A DNA stretch of 8,381 nt from NCBI GenBank assembly GCA_937959065.1, contig CALGOI010000012.1, positions 1-8,381 on the forward strand, given 5' to 3'. The position numbers and the translations under genes were made by a program. The notes under the pieces were generated by a model. It did not search any database and was not told where the DNA came from. It worked only from the letters and a program-made list of their open reading frames with translations. Shown here in pieces: positions 1-6,865 of this stretch. The DNA comes from an uncultured Ignavibacteriota bacterium (lineage in GTDB: Bacteria > Bacteroidota > Ignavibacteria > Tepidaquicellales > Tepidaquicellaceae). Each line of letters begins with the position of its first letter. Position 1 is the stretch's first letter.

Positions 1-56
1 TTTATACTTTTATCAAAATTTTTATAAACTCATAATAAATCAAGGAAGGATAAATT

Positions 57-94
57 CCCCTCCGACGGAGGGGTGGCAAACCGCTTGCGGTTTG
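57..94. repeat. Intergenic double-hairpin repeat
   Basis: Two near-perfect palindromes sit side by side. The first (57-73) pairs CCCCTCCG with CGGAGGGG around a single A. The second (77-94) pairs CAAACCGC with GCGGTTTG around TT. A G-rich tail (95-107) follows. The element is far more GC-rich than the surrounding DNA and lies downstream of the minus-strand glycosyltransferase gene. Neither strand shows a U-tract after the hairpins, so a REP-like dispersed intergenic element is more likely than a classical terminator. That it is dispersed is inference, because only one copy is visible here. Confidence 0.6.
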
Positions 95-179
95 GCGGGG
101 TGGGTTGGTATATAACCACTAAACCTAAATAACCTTTGACTAATTCGTTCTTTAAAATATACGTGAAGTGACAGAAACC

Positions 180-1664
180 TTACTCCTTCACAAAGTAATA
201 CACCTTCACACTATCCGGTATTACATCGTACTTTGATTCATCTTTTAATGAGTAGCCGAGATCCGACATTGTATTGGGAAGCTCATCGTAGCCGGTTTTT
301 TCCATCGAGCTATAGTCCATTACGAACCACACCCTGTCCATACCGGAATTCTTCACCGAATCGACCGTTCCCTGCAATCCATAGCTCAGGATAGACGGAG
401 CCGGGATATCCGTATTGCCGCGGTGGTTATGGTACTTTATCACCCATCCGAGATAGTGGGGCTCGGCAATGATAATATCACCCGGGGTATATTTCTCTTC
501 CAGGTGGCTGATTATTTCCCTGTAGTCGTTGTTCTTGAAGTTCATCTGGTAATAAAAAGTAGTCCCGACGATAGACACAAGCAAAACAGTACTCATAATC
601 ACATATGACAGCTTCCTCTTATTCAAAGCAAATACAACCGCAGTTAATGAAATGAGTAAATAGGGGATTATGATGCTGATATAGCGGGATAACAGCAAAC
701 TATTACGGTAAGACACTATTACAGCTATTATTAGCGGTATTATAAAGAATAACGTAATTAAATAAGCATTCAGCCCGATCAACTTTCGCTTGATGGCTAT
801 GATAAGCAATGTAAAGTATGTAAGTACGATAGTAAGTATAACACCGTTTGATATCTTATAGATAGCCGGTTCTTTATAATAAATGAAATAGCTCAGGAAT
901 ATCTCACGGAAGTACGCGAATGCATTTACGATAGTAGTATAAACCTCTTGCTGTGTTCTCCACGGTTGTCCGCGCGAGACCTGAGTGAAAAATTCGTACA
1001 TCCACGGTATATAAGCCGCTATTATTATAATAAACAGTATCCCGAAACGCCGTCCGAGTGAGAATTCCTTTTTGTTTTTCAGCTGGTAGAACGCCACTAT
1101 CACCATTTCAGTGAAAAGCACAAGAAATGCAAAGTAATGCGTATAAATTGCCAGGATGGTGAATCCGGCGTAGATTATCATCTTTCTTTTGGAGGGATTC
1201 TCGAGTAATTCCATGAAGAAATACACCGATCCCAGGCACAGGAATGTATTCAGCATGAACATACGGACTTCCTGCGCATAATGCAGATTGATAGGGGAGA
1301 ATGCATAAAGTATAATTACAAAGAATACTTGTACGTTATCTTTTAATACCTTCCGTGAAATAAGGTAAGTGAAATACAGACCGCCCATGCTGAGTGTTAC
1401 CGACAGCATACGCATTGCGATCACAGAATCACCGAAAATCATCGTCCACACCTTCAAAGCCATATAAAAGAATGGCGGATGTATGTCACCGGCGGCTGAT
1501 TTGATAATTCCAGTAATGCCATACATCGACGTATTCCATGAGTATACTTCATCGAACCACATATTTTTGCCTTCGATGTCGTATATACGCAGTATCAGCG
1601 CGATGATGAATCCGGTGAATATCAGTATTTTACCTTTATCAGGTCTCAAACTATCCTTATTCAC
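180..1664 (-). CDS. GT-C fold membrane glycosyltransferase (ArnT/PMT-like)
   Basis: A 494-residue polytopic membrane protein of the PMT_2/ArnT-like glycosyltransferase superfamily, whose members transfer a sugar from a polyprenyl-phosphate carrier to an acceptor on the outer face of the inner membrane. Visible hallmarks are WFDE (36-39) in the first external loop with the conserved acidic pair, HPPFF (62-66), HYAQEVRM (128-135), THYF (175-178) and SRY (326-328). About ten to eleven hydrophobic spans run from about residue 13 to 371, for example 13-29, 88-104, 135-151, 207-223, 274-292, 299-319, 328-347 and 353-371. A soluble C-terminal domain of about 120 residues follows. The start is GTG, overlapping the end of the yjbQ gene by 8 bp, with no good Shine-Dalgarno, so translation is probably coupled. 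The acceptor and sugar cannot be read from the sequence. The family assignment is firm; the precise function is not. Confidence 0.85.
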   Translation of the reverse strand: MNKDSLRPDKGKILIFTGFIIALILRIYDIEGKNMWFDEVYSWNTSMYGITGIIKSAAGDIHPPFFYMALKVWTMIFGDSVIAMRMLSVTLSMGGLYFTYLISRKVLKDNVQVFFVIILYAFSPINLHYAQEVRMFMLNTFLCLGSVYFFMELLENPSKRKMIIYAGFTILAIYTHYFAFLVLFTEMVIVAFYQLKNKKEFSLGRRFGILFIIIIAAYIPWMYEFFTQVSRGQPWRTQQEVYTTIVNAFAYFREIFLSYFIYYKEPAIYKISNGVILTIVLTYFTLLIIAIKRKLIGLNAYLITLFFIIPLIIAVIVSYRNSLLLSRYISIIIPYLLISLTAVVFALNKRKLSYVIMSTVLLVSIVGTTFYYQMNFKNNDYREIISHLEEKYTPGDIIIAEPHYLGWVIKYHNHRGNTDIPAPSILSYGLQGTVDSVKNSGMDRVWFVMDYSSMEKTGYDELPNTMSDLGYSLKDESKYDVIPDSVKVYYFVKE

Positions 1665-2076
1665 CTATAAATTGAGCGATTATTCTCCGTGTTCTCTCAC
1701 GATTATCGAAATCCAGGAAAACCACCTGCTGCCATGTTCCCAGGAAGAATTCGCCGTTATTAAACGGGATTGTAAGGGAGGTTTTATAAAGTGAGGATCT
1801 GAGATGGGAATGACCATTTCCGTCACCCCAGGTTTCGTTATGATGATAATTCTTGAATTGGGGGATGATCTCATCCAGGAATTTAGGAATATCTTTGATA
1901 AGTCCGGGTTCATACTCTACAGTAGTAATAGCTGATGTCGAACCGATCGAAAAAACGGTGCAGTTACCTTGTGACATACCGGATTTCTTCAGAAGTTCGG
2001 TCAGATCATCGGTGAGATTAACGATATCACAGTTACCCCTGGTTTTCTTATGTATTTCTTCGGTTATTATCTTCAT
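1657..2076 (-). CDS. yjbQ: YjbQ/UPF0047 family protein
   Basis: A 139-residue protein matching the whole length of the YjbQ (UPF0047) family, small trimeric cytosolic proteins. Members have been reported to have weak thiamin-phosphate synthase activity, but their main physiological role is unsettled. Motifs in order are STSAITTVEYEPG (46-58), the histidine-rich HHNETWGDGNGHSHLRSS (78-95) that forms the putative metal/phosphate site, and GTWQQVVFLDFDNRERTR (113-130), the family's C-terminal signature. The ATG start lies 15 bp after the coaX stop and the 3' end overlaps the glycosyltransferase start, so the three genes are probably co-transcribed. Nothing suggests truncation or transfer. I am sure of the family and would not assign a reaction in this organism. 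Confidence 0.9.
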   Translation of the reverse strand: MKIITEEIHKKTRGNCDIVNLTDDLTELLKKSGMSQGNCTVFSIGSTSAITTVEYEPGLIKDIPKFLDEIIPQFKNYHHNETWGDGNGHSHLRSSLYKTSLTIPFNNGEFFLGTWQQVVFLDFDNRERTRRIIAQFIGE

Positions 2077-2091
2077 ATATCTATCTAAATA

Positions 2092-2841
2092 CTAGGTACG
2101 AGAATTTAAAATTAAATTAATCCCTTTTAAAACCAAATCCCTGTCAACAATATCTATGCAATCTGTATGATGTGAGACCAGTTCAGATAATCCTCCCGTA
2201 GCAATAACATATAACTTACTATACTTTTTCTTTAGCTCGCTCACAGCTGTCTCAATATAGAATACTGTCTGATGAGTAGTACCATTCGAGATGCTGTCAT
2301 TTGTATTGTCGAAAATAATCTCTTTCCTGAATTTCATAGGCGACTTTGGCAGGGGAGTAGAAACGCTGAGACTGTTCAATCCGGTCTGAATACCCGGTGA
2401 AATTGCGCCGCCGATGAATTCACCATCACGGATCATATTCAGTGTAGTTGCGGTACCGAAATCTATTACGAGAAGGTGCTTTTTATTGAATAACCTGTAC
2501 GCTGCGTTTACTTCGCATATCCTGTCATTACCCAGCTTGCTTTTATAGGATATTTTTACGAAAGGCGAGGTTTTATTACTAATAAATAATGTATCACAGC
2601 CTTTAAATTTTTCCTTGAGTATTTTATGGAATACAGGATTTGTGACAGTGATACCGATTTTATAAGTTTTGCCGGGATTTATTTTTTCTGAAATGTATTC
2701 TTTGAAGGTCTTAGAGAAGATGACGGAAAATTTAGATCTGGTGTATTTATAAACAGCTCTCTTATAAATATCACTTTCATTTTTAGAAAGCGCTATCTTT
2801 ATGTTGCTATTTCCAATATCTATGAGAAGGTTATTGGCCAT
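2092..2841 (-). CDS. coaX: Type III pantothenate kinase
   Basis: A 249-residue cytosolic kinase that phosphorylates pantothenate, the first committed step of coenzyme A synthesis. It belongs to the ASKHA fold type III (CoaX) family, which typically needs a monovalent cation and resists CoA feedback. Visible motifs are the N-terminal phosphate loop DIGNSN (8-13), GNDR (104-107, the family's GxDR pantothenate-binding motif), DFGTATT (127-133, with the catalytic-region Asp), GGAISPG (144-150) and ATGG (214-217) in the adenosine-binding part. Length is normal. The start is fixed because the DxGN motif must sit close to the N-terminus. The ATG lies only 7 bp beyond the T-run of the terminator of the upstream outer-membrane protein gene, so how it is transcribed is unclear. 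It probably heads the coaX-yjbQ-glycosyltransferase unit. Confidence 0.95.
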   Translation of the reverse strand: MANNLLIDIGNSNIKIALSKNESDIYKRAVYKYTRSKFSVIFSKTFKEYISEKINPGKTYKIGITVTNPVFHKILKEKFKGCDTLFISNKTSPFVKISYKSKLGNDRICEVNAAYRLFNKKHLLVIDFGTATTLNMIRDGEFIGGAISPGIQTGLNSLSVSTPLPKSPMKFRKEIIFDNTNDSISNGTTHQTVFYIETAVSELKKKYSKLYVIATGGLSELVSHHTDCIDIVDRDLVLKGINLILNSRT

Positions 2842-2848
2842 ATTATAG

Positions 2849-2882
2849 AAAAAAAGCGCAAGAGGGCTTGCCCTTACGCTTT
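2849..2882 (-). terminator. Intrinsic terminator after the beta-barrel gene
   Basis: Read on the minus strand, AAAGCG pairs with CGCTTT and an inner GGGC pairs with GCCC around AA. A run of seven T follows at 2855-2849. It lies 22 bp after the stop codon of the outer-membrane protein gene and ends 7 bp before the coaX start codon. Confidence 0.8.
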
Positions 2883-2903
2883 ATAACTTTATATGTAAAT
2901 TAA

Positions 2904-3485
2904 TTAAAACTTAAACTCTATTCCTGCTGTAAGGAAGTAACCGGAAATATTTCCATCAGGCTGAGCATCGCTTACAATTATCTTATACTTACCATCGAAT
3001 ATCAGGTTATAATTTGTACCTACATCATATAACCTGAGTCCGCCGCCAAGGTCGAGACCAACTTTGGTGATATTTTCTTTTTTATTGTCGTAGAAGTTGA
3101 TACCAATACCACCATCTATGTAGGGTTCGAGTTTCCTGTCGTTCGAAAGTTTGATCCTTGCAAGCCCGCAGAGTTCAAAATTAGTTCTGTCTTCTGCTTT
3201 CCAATAGTTTGCCTGTGGAACGAAAGAAAAACCTCCGAATCCCACCTCGGCAAATAATCCCACTGTAAGACCTGTATTATCTTTTATAAATGCTGCTCCA
3301 CCGTGAACACCAAGAGTAATGTTTGCTGAAGTAGGAGGAGGAGTATTAAGCATTGAAACACCGTCTTCAAGATTAGTTACAGTATTGGTTTTCTCATTTA
3401 ATGTAAGATCTTTCAGATATTGAGCTTGTGAAGCATTTAAATAAAAGACAGTCAAAAATGCCAGGGTTAATAGTATTTTTCTCAC
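2904..3485 (-). CDS. Secreted outer-membrane beta-barrel protein
   Basis: A 193-residue protein with a clear signal peptide: Arg-Lys at 2-3, a hydrophobic core at 4-16, and cleavage probably after SQA at 21. After a polar linker of about 30 residues, roughly eight alternating amphipathic strands can be drawn (about 55-66, 72-80, 84-95, 103-112, 117-130, 139-152, 158-170, 180-193), ending in Phe-Lys-Phe. This is the pattern of small OMP_b-brl/OmpA-like barrels. The glycine- and aromatic-rich segments VGFGGFSF (81-88) and GGGIGIN-like stretches fit. The start is GTG with no Shine-Dalgarno, chosen because it places the signal peptide at the N-terminus and no better start exists. It has its own terminator. 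The specific role is not recognisable; it could be a structural or transport porin-like protein. Confidence 0.75.
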   Translation of the reverse strand: MRKILLTLAFLTVFYLNASQAQYLKDLTLNEKTNTVTNLEDGVSMLNTPPPTSANITLGVHGGAAFIKDNTGLTVGLFAEVGFGGFSFVPQANYWKAEDRTNFELCGLARIKLSNDRKLEPYIDGGIGINFYDNKKENITKVGLDLGGGLRLYDVGTNYNLIFDGKYKIIVSDAQPDGNISGYFLTAGIEFKF

Positions 3486-3539
3486 TATTGGTTATTTTGG
3501 TTTTTAAAAGAATAAGAACACTTACAAAAATATAATAAA

Positions 3540-4178
3540 CTAATTTAAATTAGGATTAATTTTTTTTATCTCATCTCTTAATACTGCAGCGCGTTCATAA
3601 TCTTCTTTTGAAATTGCCTCATCGAGTTCGTGCTTCAGCTTTTTCAGTTTTTTCTCTTCTTTTGTTTCAGGTAATCCACCCTGTCCTTCATCGATTCCCT
3701 CAGCATAATCCTCGTCTTCTTCATCTTCTGTTTGTGATTTCAAAATATTTTTGTCCTCCCCTTCGGGAAGAAATCCTACTTCATCCATAATATAGGATGC
3801 AACGTATATAGGAGCTGAAAATTTTAATGCGATAGCTATCGCATCAGAAGGCCGGGCATCAATCTCTTCAATTGTGCTGACGTCGAACTTTATTTTAGCG
3901 TAAAATGTAGAGTCTTTTAATTCATTTATTGTGATACTGGAGACACTGTATCCGAATGTCTCAATTATGTTCTTTAACAAGTCGTGTGTGAGTGGTCTGG
4001 GTGGTTTGATGCCTTCGAGCTCAAACGCGATAGCCTGTGCTTCAGACTGTCCTATGATAATTGGTAAACGTCTTTCACCGCCGATTTCTTTGAGAATGAT
4101 CGCATATCCGCCGCCCTGCATTGTCGATGAGAGTGATAAGCCGAATATGTCAACCTGTATTACATCATTATTATCCAT
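3540..4178 (-). CDS. Bifunctional nuclease (BFN/DUF151) with C-terminal UVR motif
   Basis: A 212-residue cytosolic protein in two parts. Residues about 5-135 are a bifunctional nuclease (DUF151) domain, with LPIIIGQSEAQAIA near residue 40, PRPLTHDLL near 61 and the signature ARPSDAIAIAL near 109. Homologues have been reported to have DNase and RNase activity. A very acidic linker (about 148-170) leads to a UVR motif (about 178-208; DYERAAVLRDEI is diagnostic), the helical hairpin by which UvrB and UvrC contact each other. This suggests a role around DNA repair or stress, but that is inference. A TTG lies one codon upstream, but the Shine-Dalgarno spacing favours the ATG. It lies between etfA and the beta-barrel gene, with 66 bp upstream carrying a TATAAT-like box at 4198-4203. 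Confidence 0.88.
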   Translation of the reverse strand: MDNNDVIQVDIFGLSLSSTMQGGGYAIILKEIGGERRLPIIIGQSEAQAIAFELEGIKPPRPLTHDLLKNIIETFGYSVSSITINELKDSTFYAKIKFDVSTIEEIDARPSDAIAIALKFSAPIYVASYIMDEVGFLPEGEDKNILKSQTEDEEDEDYAEGIDEGQGGLPETKEEKKLKKLKHELDEAISKEDYERAAVLRDEIKKINPNLN

Positions 4179-4182
4179 CAAT

Positions 4183-4189
4183 CTCCTTT
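4183..4189 (-). promoter_or_regulatory. Shine-Dalgarno that decides the nuclease start
   Basis: On the minus strand AAAGGAG ends 4 nt before the ATG at 4178 but only 1 nt before the in-frame TTG at 4181. The spacing therefore supports the ATG. It is one of the few recognisable Shine-Dalgarno sequences in the minus-strand block. Confidence 0.6.
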
Positions 4190-4244
4190 AATTCTTAATT
4201 ATAATACATTACTTAAGATAAAAAGTTTCGTGACTCTTTCAATA

Positions 4245-5255
4245 TCAATTTGATAATACATTTTTTAGTTCTTCTTTTAGTGCGGGAAGTATTTCAAATG
4301 CATCACCTACGATACCATAATCAGCTATCTGGAATATCGGTGCATCTTTATCTTTATTTATAGCCACAATACACTTAGCCGATGACATACCTGCAAGATG
4401 TTGAATTGCTCCGCTGATACCGCAAGCCACGTATAGATTTGGTGATACGGTTTTGCCGGTCTGTCCGACCTGTTCAGCGTGAGGTCTCCAGCCGGCATCT
4501 ACAACTGCCCTTGATGCTCCTGTAGCAGCTCCAAGAACGGCAGCTAATTCTTCGATAAGATTCCAGTTCTCCGGACCTCTGAGACCGCGTCCTCCGGATA
4601 CTATAATGCTGGCTTCAGCTACATCGAGCTTTTCGGAGGATATTTTAGTTTCCTTTATAACTGAACCAAAATCATCTGATGTCAAATTCAACGAACCTGC
4701 GTCTATCTTTTCAACCTCTACACTGCCGTCAGCTTTTTCAGCTTTGAATACGTTTGGTCTTAAGGTGATTACGATCTTGTTGTCATTGAACTTCATTTCC
4801 ACATAACTCTTACCTGCATAAACCGGTCTTTTTACTATTACACTTCCGCTATCGACCTTGATATCAACACAGTCCGGTCCGACAGCGGAGTCGGTTTTAA
4901 TCGCCACTCTTGGAGCCAGGTCTTTTCCGAGGGCTGTTGCTGACATTAAAATAATGTCCGCTCCTCTCGATTTTGCCAGCTCACTGATTACCTTAGCGAA
5001 AGCGCTTTGTGAGTATTCAAACCCCGAGTTACCGCTCTTGCTGTTAAGGTCATTAAGGTCTACGAGTAAAACTTTCTTTGCTCCGTATTCACCAAGGGAT
5101 TTAACTTCCTCATCGAGACCGTTACCTATAGCAACTATTTCGAATTCGGATCCTAACTGTTCGGCAAGTTTCCTTGCTTCGGTTACTACTTCAAAGGCAG
5201 GGTTTTTAAACTTGCCTTCTTTTACTTCTGCAAATGCTAATATCTTGTTTGACAT
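4245..5255 (-). CDS. etfA: Electron transfer flavoprotein, alpha subunit
   Basis: A 336-residue FAD-binding alpha subunit of electron transfer flavoprotein, which with EtfB accepts electrons from acyl-CoA and related dehydrogenases and passes them toward the quinone pool or another partner. The N-terminal half (1-190) is the alpha/beta ETF domain. The C-terminal FAD domain carries SGGRGL (220-225), GASRAVVDAGW (246-256), EQVGQTGKTVSP (260-271), GISGAIQHLAGM (279-290) and the signature NKDKDAPIFQIADYGIVGD (300-318). These are complete and in the normal order. The length is usual. It follows etfB by 27 bp and is surely co-transcribed with it. No dehydrogenase or ETF:quinone oxidoreductase gene is adjacent, so the partner cannot be named. 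Nothing in the sequence suggests a bifurcating type. Confidence 0.96.
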   Translation of the reverse strand: MSNKILAFAEVKEGKFKNPAFEVVTEARKLAEQLGSEFEIVAIGNGLDEEVKSLGEYGAKKVLLVDLNDLNSKSGNSGFEYSQSAFAKVISELAKSRGADIILMSATALGKDLAPRVAIKTDSAVGPDCVDIKVDSGSVIVKRPVYAGKSYVEMKFNDNKIVITLRPNVFKAEKADGSVEVEKIDAGSLNLTSDDFGSVIKETKISSEKLDVAEASIIVSGGRGLRGPENWNLIEELAAVLGAATGASRAVVDAGWRPHAEQVGQTGKTVSPNLYVACGISGAIQHLAGMSSAKCIVAINKDKDAPIFQIADYGIVGDAFEILPALKEELKNVLSN

Positions 5256-5282
5256 ATTATAGTGTAAAACTTTTTTTGGTTT

Positions 5283-6032
5283 TTAAATAACTTTTGCTTC
5301 TTCTCTCAGTAACTTAACAAGCTCCGGTACTGATGCAGCACCGTCTTCGAATATCTTTCCCTGTCCCTTAGGAGGAGGGAGTGTCATGTCTACTATCTCA
5401 TACTTATTACCGGAATAAGTAGGGGAGACTTCCTCTATTGGCTTTTTCTTAGCAGCCATTATACTTTTGAGGTTAGGATATCTTGGTTCATTAAGTCCTT
5501 TTTGAGCGCCGATCACAACCGGCATTGTTGCTTCGAGAACTTCCTTTCCACCTTCGACTTCTCTTTCGAGAGTTACTTTGCCGTCATTTATCTCCATACT
5601 TACGACGACATTAGCAGACGGAAGGTTTAACATCTCCGCTACCATGCTTGGTACAAGAGACCCGTCGAAATCGATGGACTGTTTACCAAAAAGAATTATA
5701 TCGGCATTCTTATCTTTTAAATAATCAGCTAAATTCCTCGCAACTGTGTATGAATCATAGCTATCGGAGTCACTTTTTATTAAAACACCTTTATCAACAC
5801 CCATCTGGAATGCTTTTTTGATAGCTTCTTTTGATCTATCGGTACCAAAAGATACAGCAGTGCATTCACCGCCATTTTTTTCAAATAACTGTACTGCTTC
5901 TTCGACCGCAAACTCGTCATAAGGGTTCAAAATATAACTTACACCGTTTTCATCTAAAGATTTACCATCCTGGGAAACTTTAACTTTGGTAGTGCTGTCC
6001 GGCACTAAAGATACGCAAACAAATATATTCAT
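5283..6032 (-). CDS. etfB: Electron transfer flavoprotein, beta subunit
   Basis: A 249-residue beta subunit that pairs with EtfA and, in ordinary ETFs, binds AMP. Visible features are the Rossmann-like start IFVCVSLVPD (3-12), NPYDEFAVEEA (36-46), FGKQSIDFDG (115-124) and the ETF beta signature IGAQKGLNEPRYPNLKSIM (174-192) followed by AAKKKP (193-198), all typical. It is the first gene of the etfBA pair. The ATG has no Shine-Dalgarno, in keeping with most genes here. A TTGCAC-N18-AATAAT arrangement on the minus strand about 6070-6100 could be its promoter, but this is weak. The identification is secure. Confidence 0.96.
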   Translation of the reverse strand: MNIFVCVSLVPDSTTKVKVSQDGKSLDENGVSYILNPYDEFAVEEAVQLFEKNGGECTAVSFGTDRSKEAIKKAFQMGVDKGVLIKSDSDSYDSYTVARNLADYLKDKNADIILFGKQSIDFDGSLVPSMVAEMLNLPSANVVVSMEINDGKVTLEREVEGGKEVLEATMPVVIGAQKGLNEPRYPNLKSIMAAKKKPIEEVSPTYSGNKYEIVDMTLPPPKGQGKIFEDGAASVPELVKLLREEAKVI

Positions 6033-6164
6033 AGTAATTAAAGAAGGGTTTTTATTAAAAAAATCGATTATTCAAAATAGTTTTAATAGAGTGCAAAATC
6101 AATTTCAAACGATGGTAGCAATTACAATAGATTAGCTTTTCTCTAATAAATACAGATGATTGGA

Positions 6165-6195
6165 TTGAAAATGTCAAAAAAATATAGCATATTTG
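6165..6195 (+). promoter_or_regulatory. Probable promoter of the initiator tRNA
   Basis: TTGAAA at 6165-6170 is followed after 17 bp by CATATTTG at 6188-6195. This differs from the Bacteroidota -7 consensus TAnnTTTG at one fixed position and ends 8 bp before the mature tRNA. Position and composition fit; strength is not testable here. Confidence 0.4.
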
Positions 6196-6203
6196 TAATA
6201 CAT

Positions 6204-6276
<73 letters not shown>

Positions 6277-6283
6277 CAAGATC

Positions 6284-6310
6284 AAACCCGGTTTTTTTCC
6301 GGGTTTTTTT
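6284..6310 (+). terminator. Intrinsic terminator of the tRNA
   Basis: AAACCCGG (6284-6291) pairs with CCGGGTTT (6299-6306) around a T7 loop, followed by T to 6310. It lies 8 bp after the tRNA and closes that transcript before the cassette begins. Confidence 0.9.
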
Positions 6311-6407
6311 ATGCCCAAAAGAAACGTCAAATCTACATATAGCTAATCCGCTGGTAGTTATTAACAATTTCGACAAATAAAAATATTGTGTGTAATAAAA
6401 AAAGTAC

Positions 6408-6466
6408 TTGACAAAGGTAATAAATTGTATTAATTTTGTTGTAGGTTGATTCTACAACAAAATTAA
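6408..6466 (+). promoter_or_regulatory. Promoter-operator module A
   Basis: TTGACA (6408-6413), a 17 bp spacer, then TAATTTTG (6431-6438), which fits the TAnnTTTG consensus exactly. A perfect interrupted palindrome with 15 bp arms lies over it (6430-6444 and 6452-6466; core TTGTTGTAG-N7-CTACAACAA). The expected start site falls inside the palindrome, which is repressor geometry. Confidence 0.85.
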
Positions 6467-6483
6467 AATACTGAATCTAAATT

Positions 6484-6567
6484 ATGATTAGGAAATTAAA
6501 TATCGAATCAAGAAATTTTACATCAGAAGCAATAATATTCCCTGGAAAATTTTCTCTTGACACTTAA
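6484..6567 (+). CDS. Doubtful 27-residue open frame after module A
   Basis: An ATG-started frame begins 18 bp after operator A. It runs into the -35 element of module B and ends at a TAA at 6565-6567. It has no Shine-Dalgarno and the product (MIRKLNIESR...) resembles nothing I know. It may be chance in AT-rich DNA. I list it only because it would be the first frame on a transcript from promoter A. Confidence 0.15.
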   Translation: MIRKLNIESRNFTSEAIIFPGKFSLDT

Positions 6568-6609
6568 AAAAATTTATTCTAAATTTGTTGTAGATTGGTT
6601 CTACAACAA
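6557..6609 (+). promoter_or_regulatory. Promoter-operator module B
   Basis: TTGACA (6557-6562), a 17 bp spacer, then TAAATTTG (6580-6587), again an exact TAnnTTTG. The palindrome is TTGTTGTAG (6585-6593), 7 bp, CTACAACAA (6601-6609). Its centre lies 35 bp from the end of TTGACA, the same as in module A. Confidence 0.85.
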
Positions 6610-6620
6610 TATTGAAACAA

Positions 6621-6677
6621 ATGCCAAATAAAGGTTTAAAATATAATATGAATATCAGTTTTATAATATTTCCTTAA
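6621..6677 (+). CDS. Doubtful 18-residue open frame after module B
   Basis: A short ATG-started frame begins 11 bp after operator B and ends at a TAA at 6675-6677. The product ends SFIIFP, and the frame after module A also contains IIFP. There is no Shine-Dalgarno. The likeness probably reflects shared DNA (ATAATATTyCCT, then ATTTTCT) rather than coding. Confidence 0.1.
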   Translation: MPNKGLKYNMNISFIIFP

Positions 6678-6725
6678 TTTTCTGAATAGTATTTTAGGAT
6701 AGTTCTGTGCTGATTATATTAGCAC

Positions 6726-6782
6726 TTGACAATTAAAATGGAATTTCCAATATTGTAGTAGAAAAATTCTACAACAATATTG
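6726..6782 (+). promoter_or_regulatory. Promoter-operator module C
   Basis: TTGACA (6726-6731), then a 17 bp spacer to AATATT, a poorer -10 than in A and B. The palindrome has 14 bp arms with one mismatch (6748-6761 and 6769-6782): left core ATTGTAGTAG, 7 bp, right core CTACAACAAT. The centre is 34 bp from TTGACA. It is the copy nearest the regulator gene and so the likeliest to drive it. Confidence 0.8.
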
Positions 6783-6784
6783 TG

Positions 6785-6826
6785 AACGGGATTTTGTAGG
6801 TTGCAAGTCTATAAAATCGCCGTTTT
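6785..6826 (+). promoter_or_regulatory. Degenerate fourth palindrome / leader hairpin
   Basis: ATTTTGTAG (6791-6799), 9 bp, then CTATAAAAT (6809-6817) resembles the operators with a longer spacer and one mismatch. As RNA it extends downward through AACGG (6785-6789) paired with CCGTT (6820-6824), with one bulged G, and is followed by a few U. It could be a decayed operator, a leader hairpin, or a weak attenuator in the module C transcript. Confidence 0.4.
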
Positions 6827-6865
6827 AGTGTTTGGTATACAATATATGTCTATGTATATCTAAAG

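Noticed and set aside
2842..2847. TATAAT on the minus strand as the coaX promoter.
   Set aside because: It touches the start codon, so RNA would start inside the gene and remove the essential DxGN motif.
4248..4258. Small inverted repeat near the etfA stop as a terminator.
   Set aside because: The stem is too short and AT-rich and has no T-run, so etfBA termination cannot be placed.
4858..5262. A 134-residue plus-strand open frame opposite etfA.
   Set aside because: It is antisense to a gene with complete family signatures, and its composition is that of a mirrored codon pattern.
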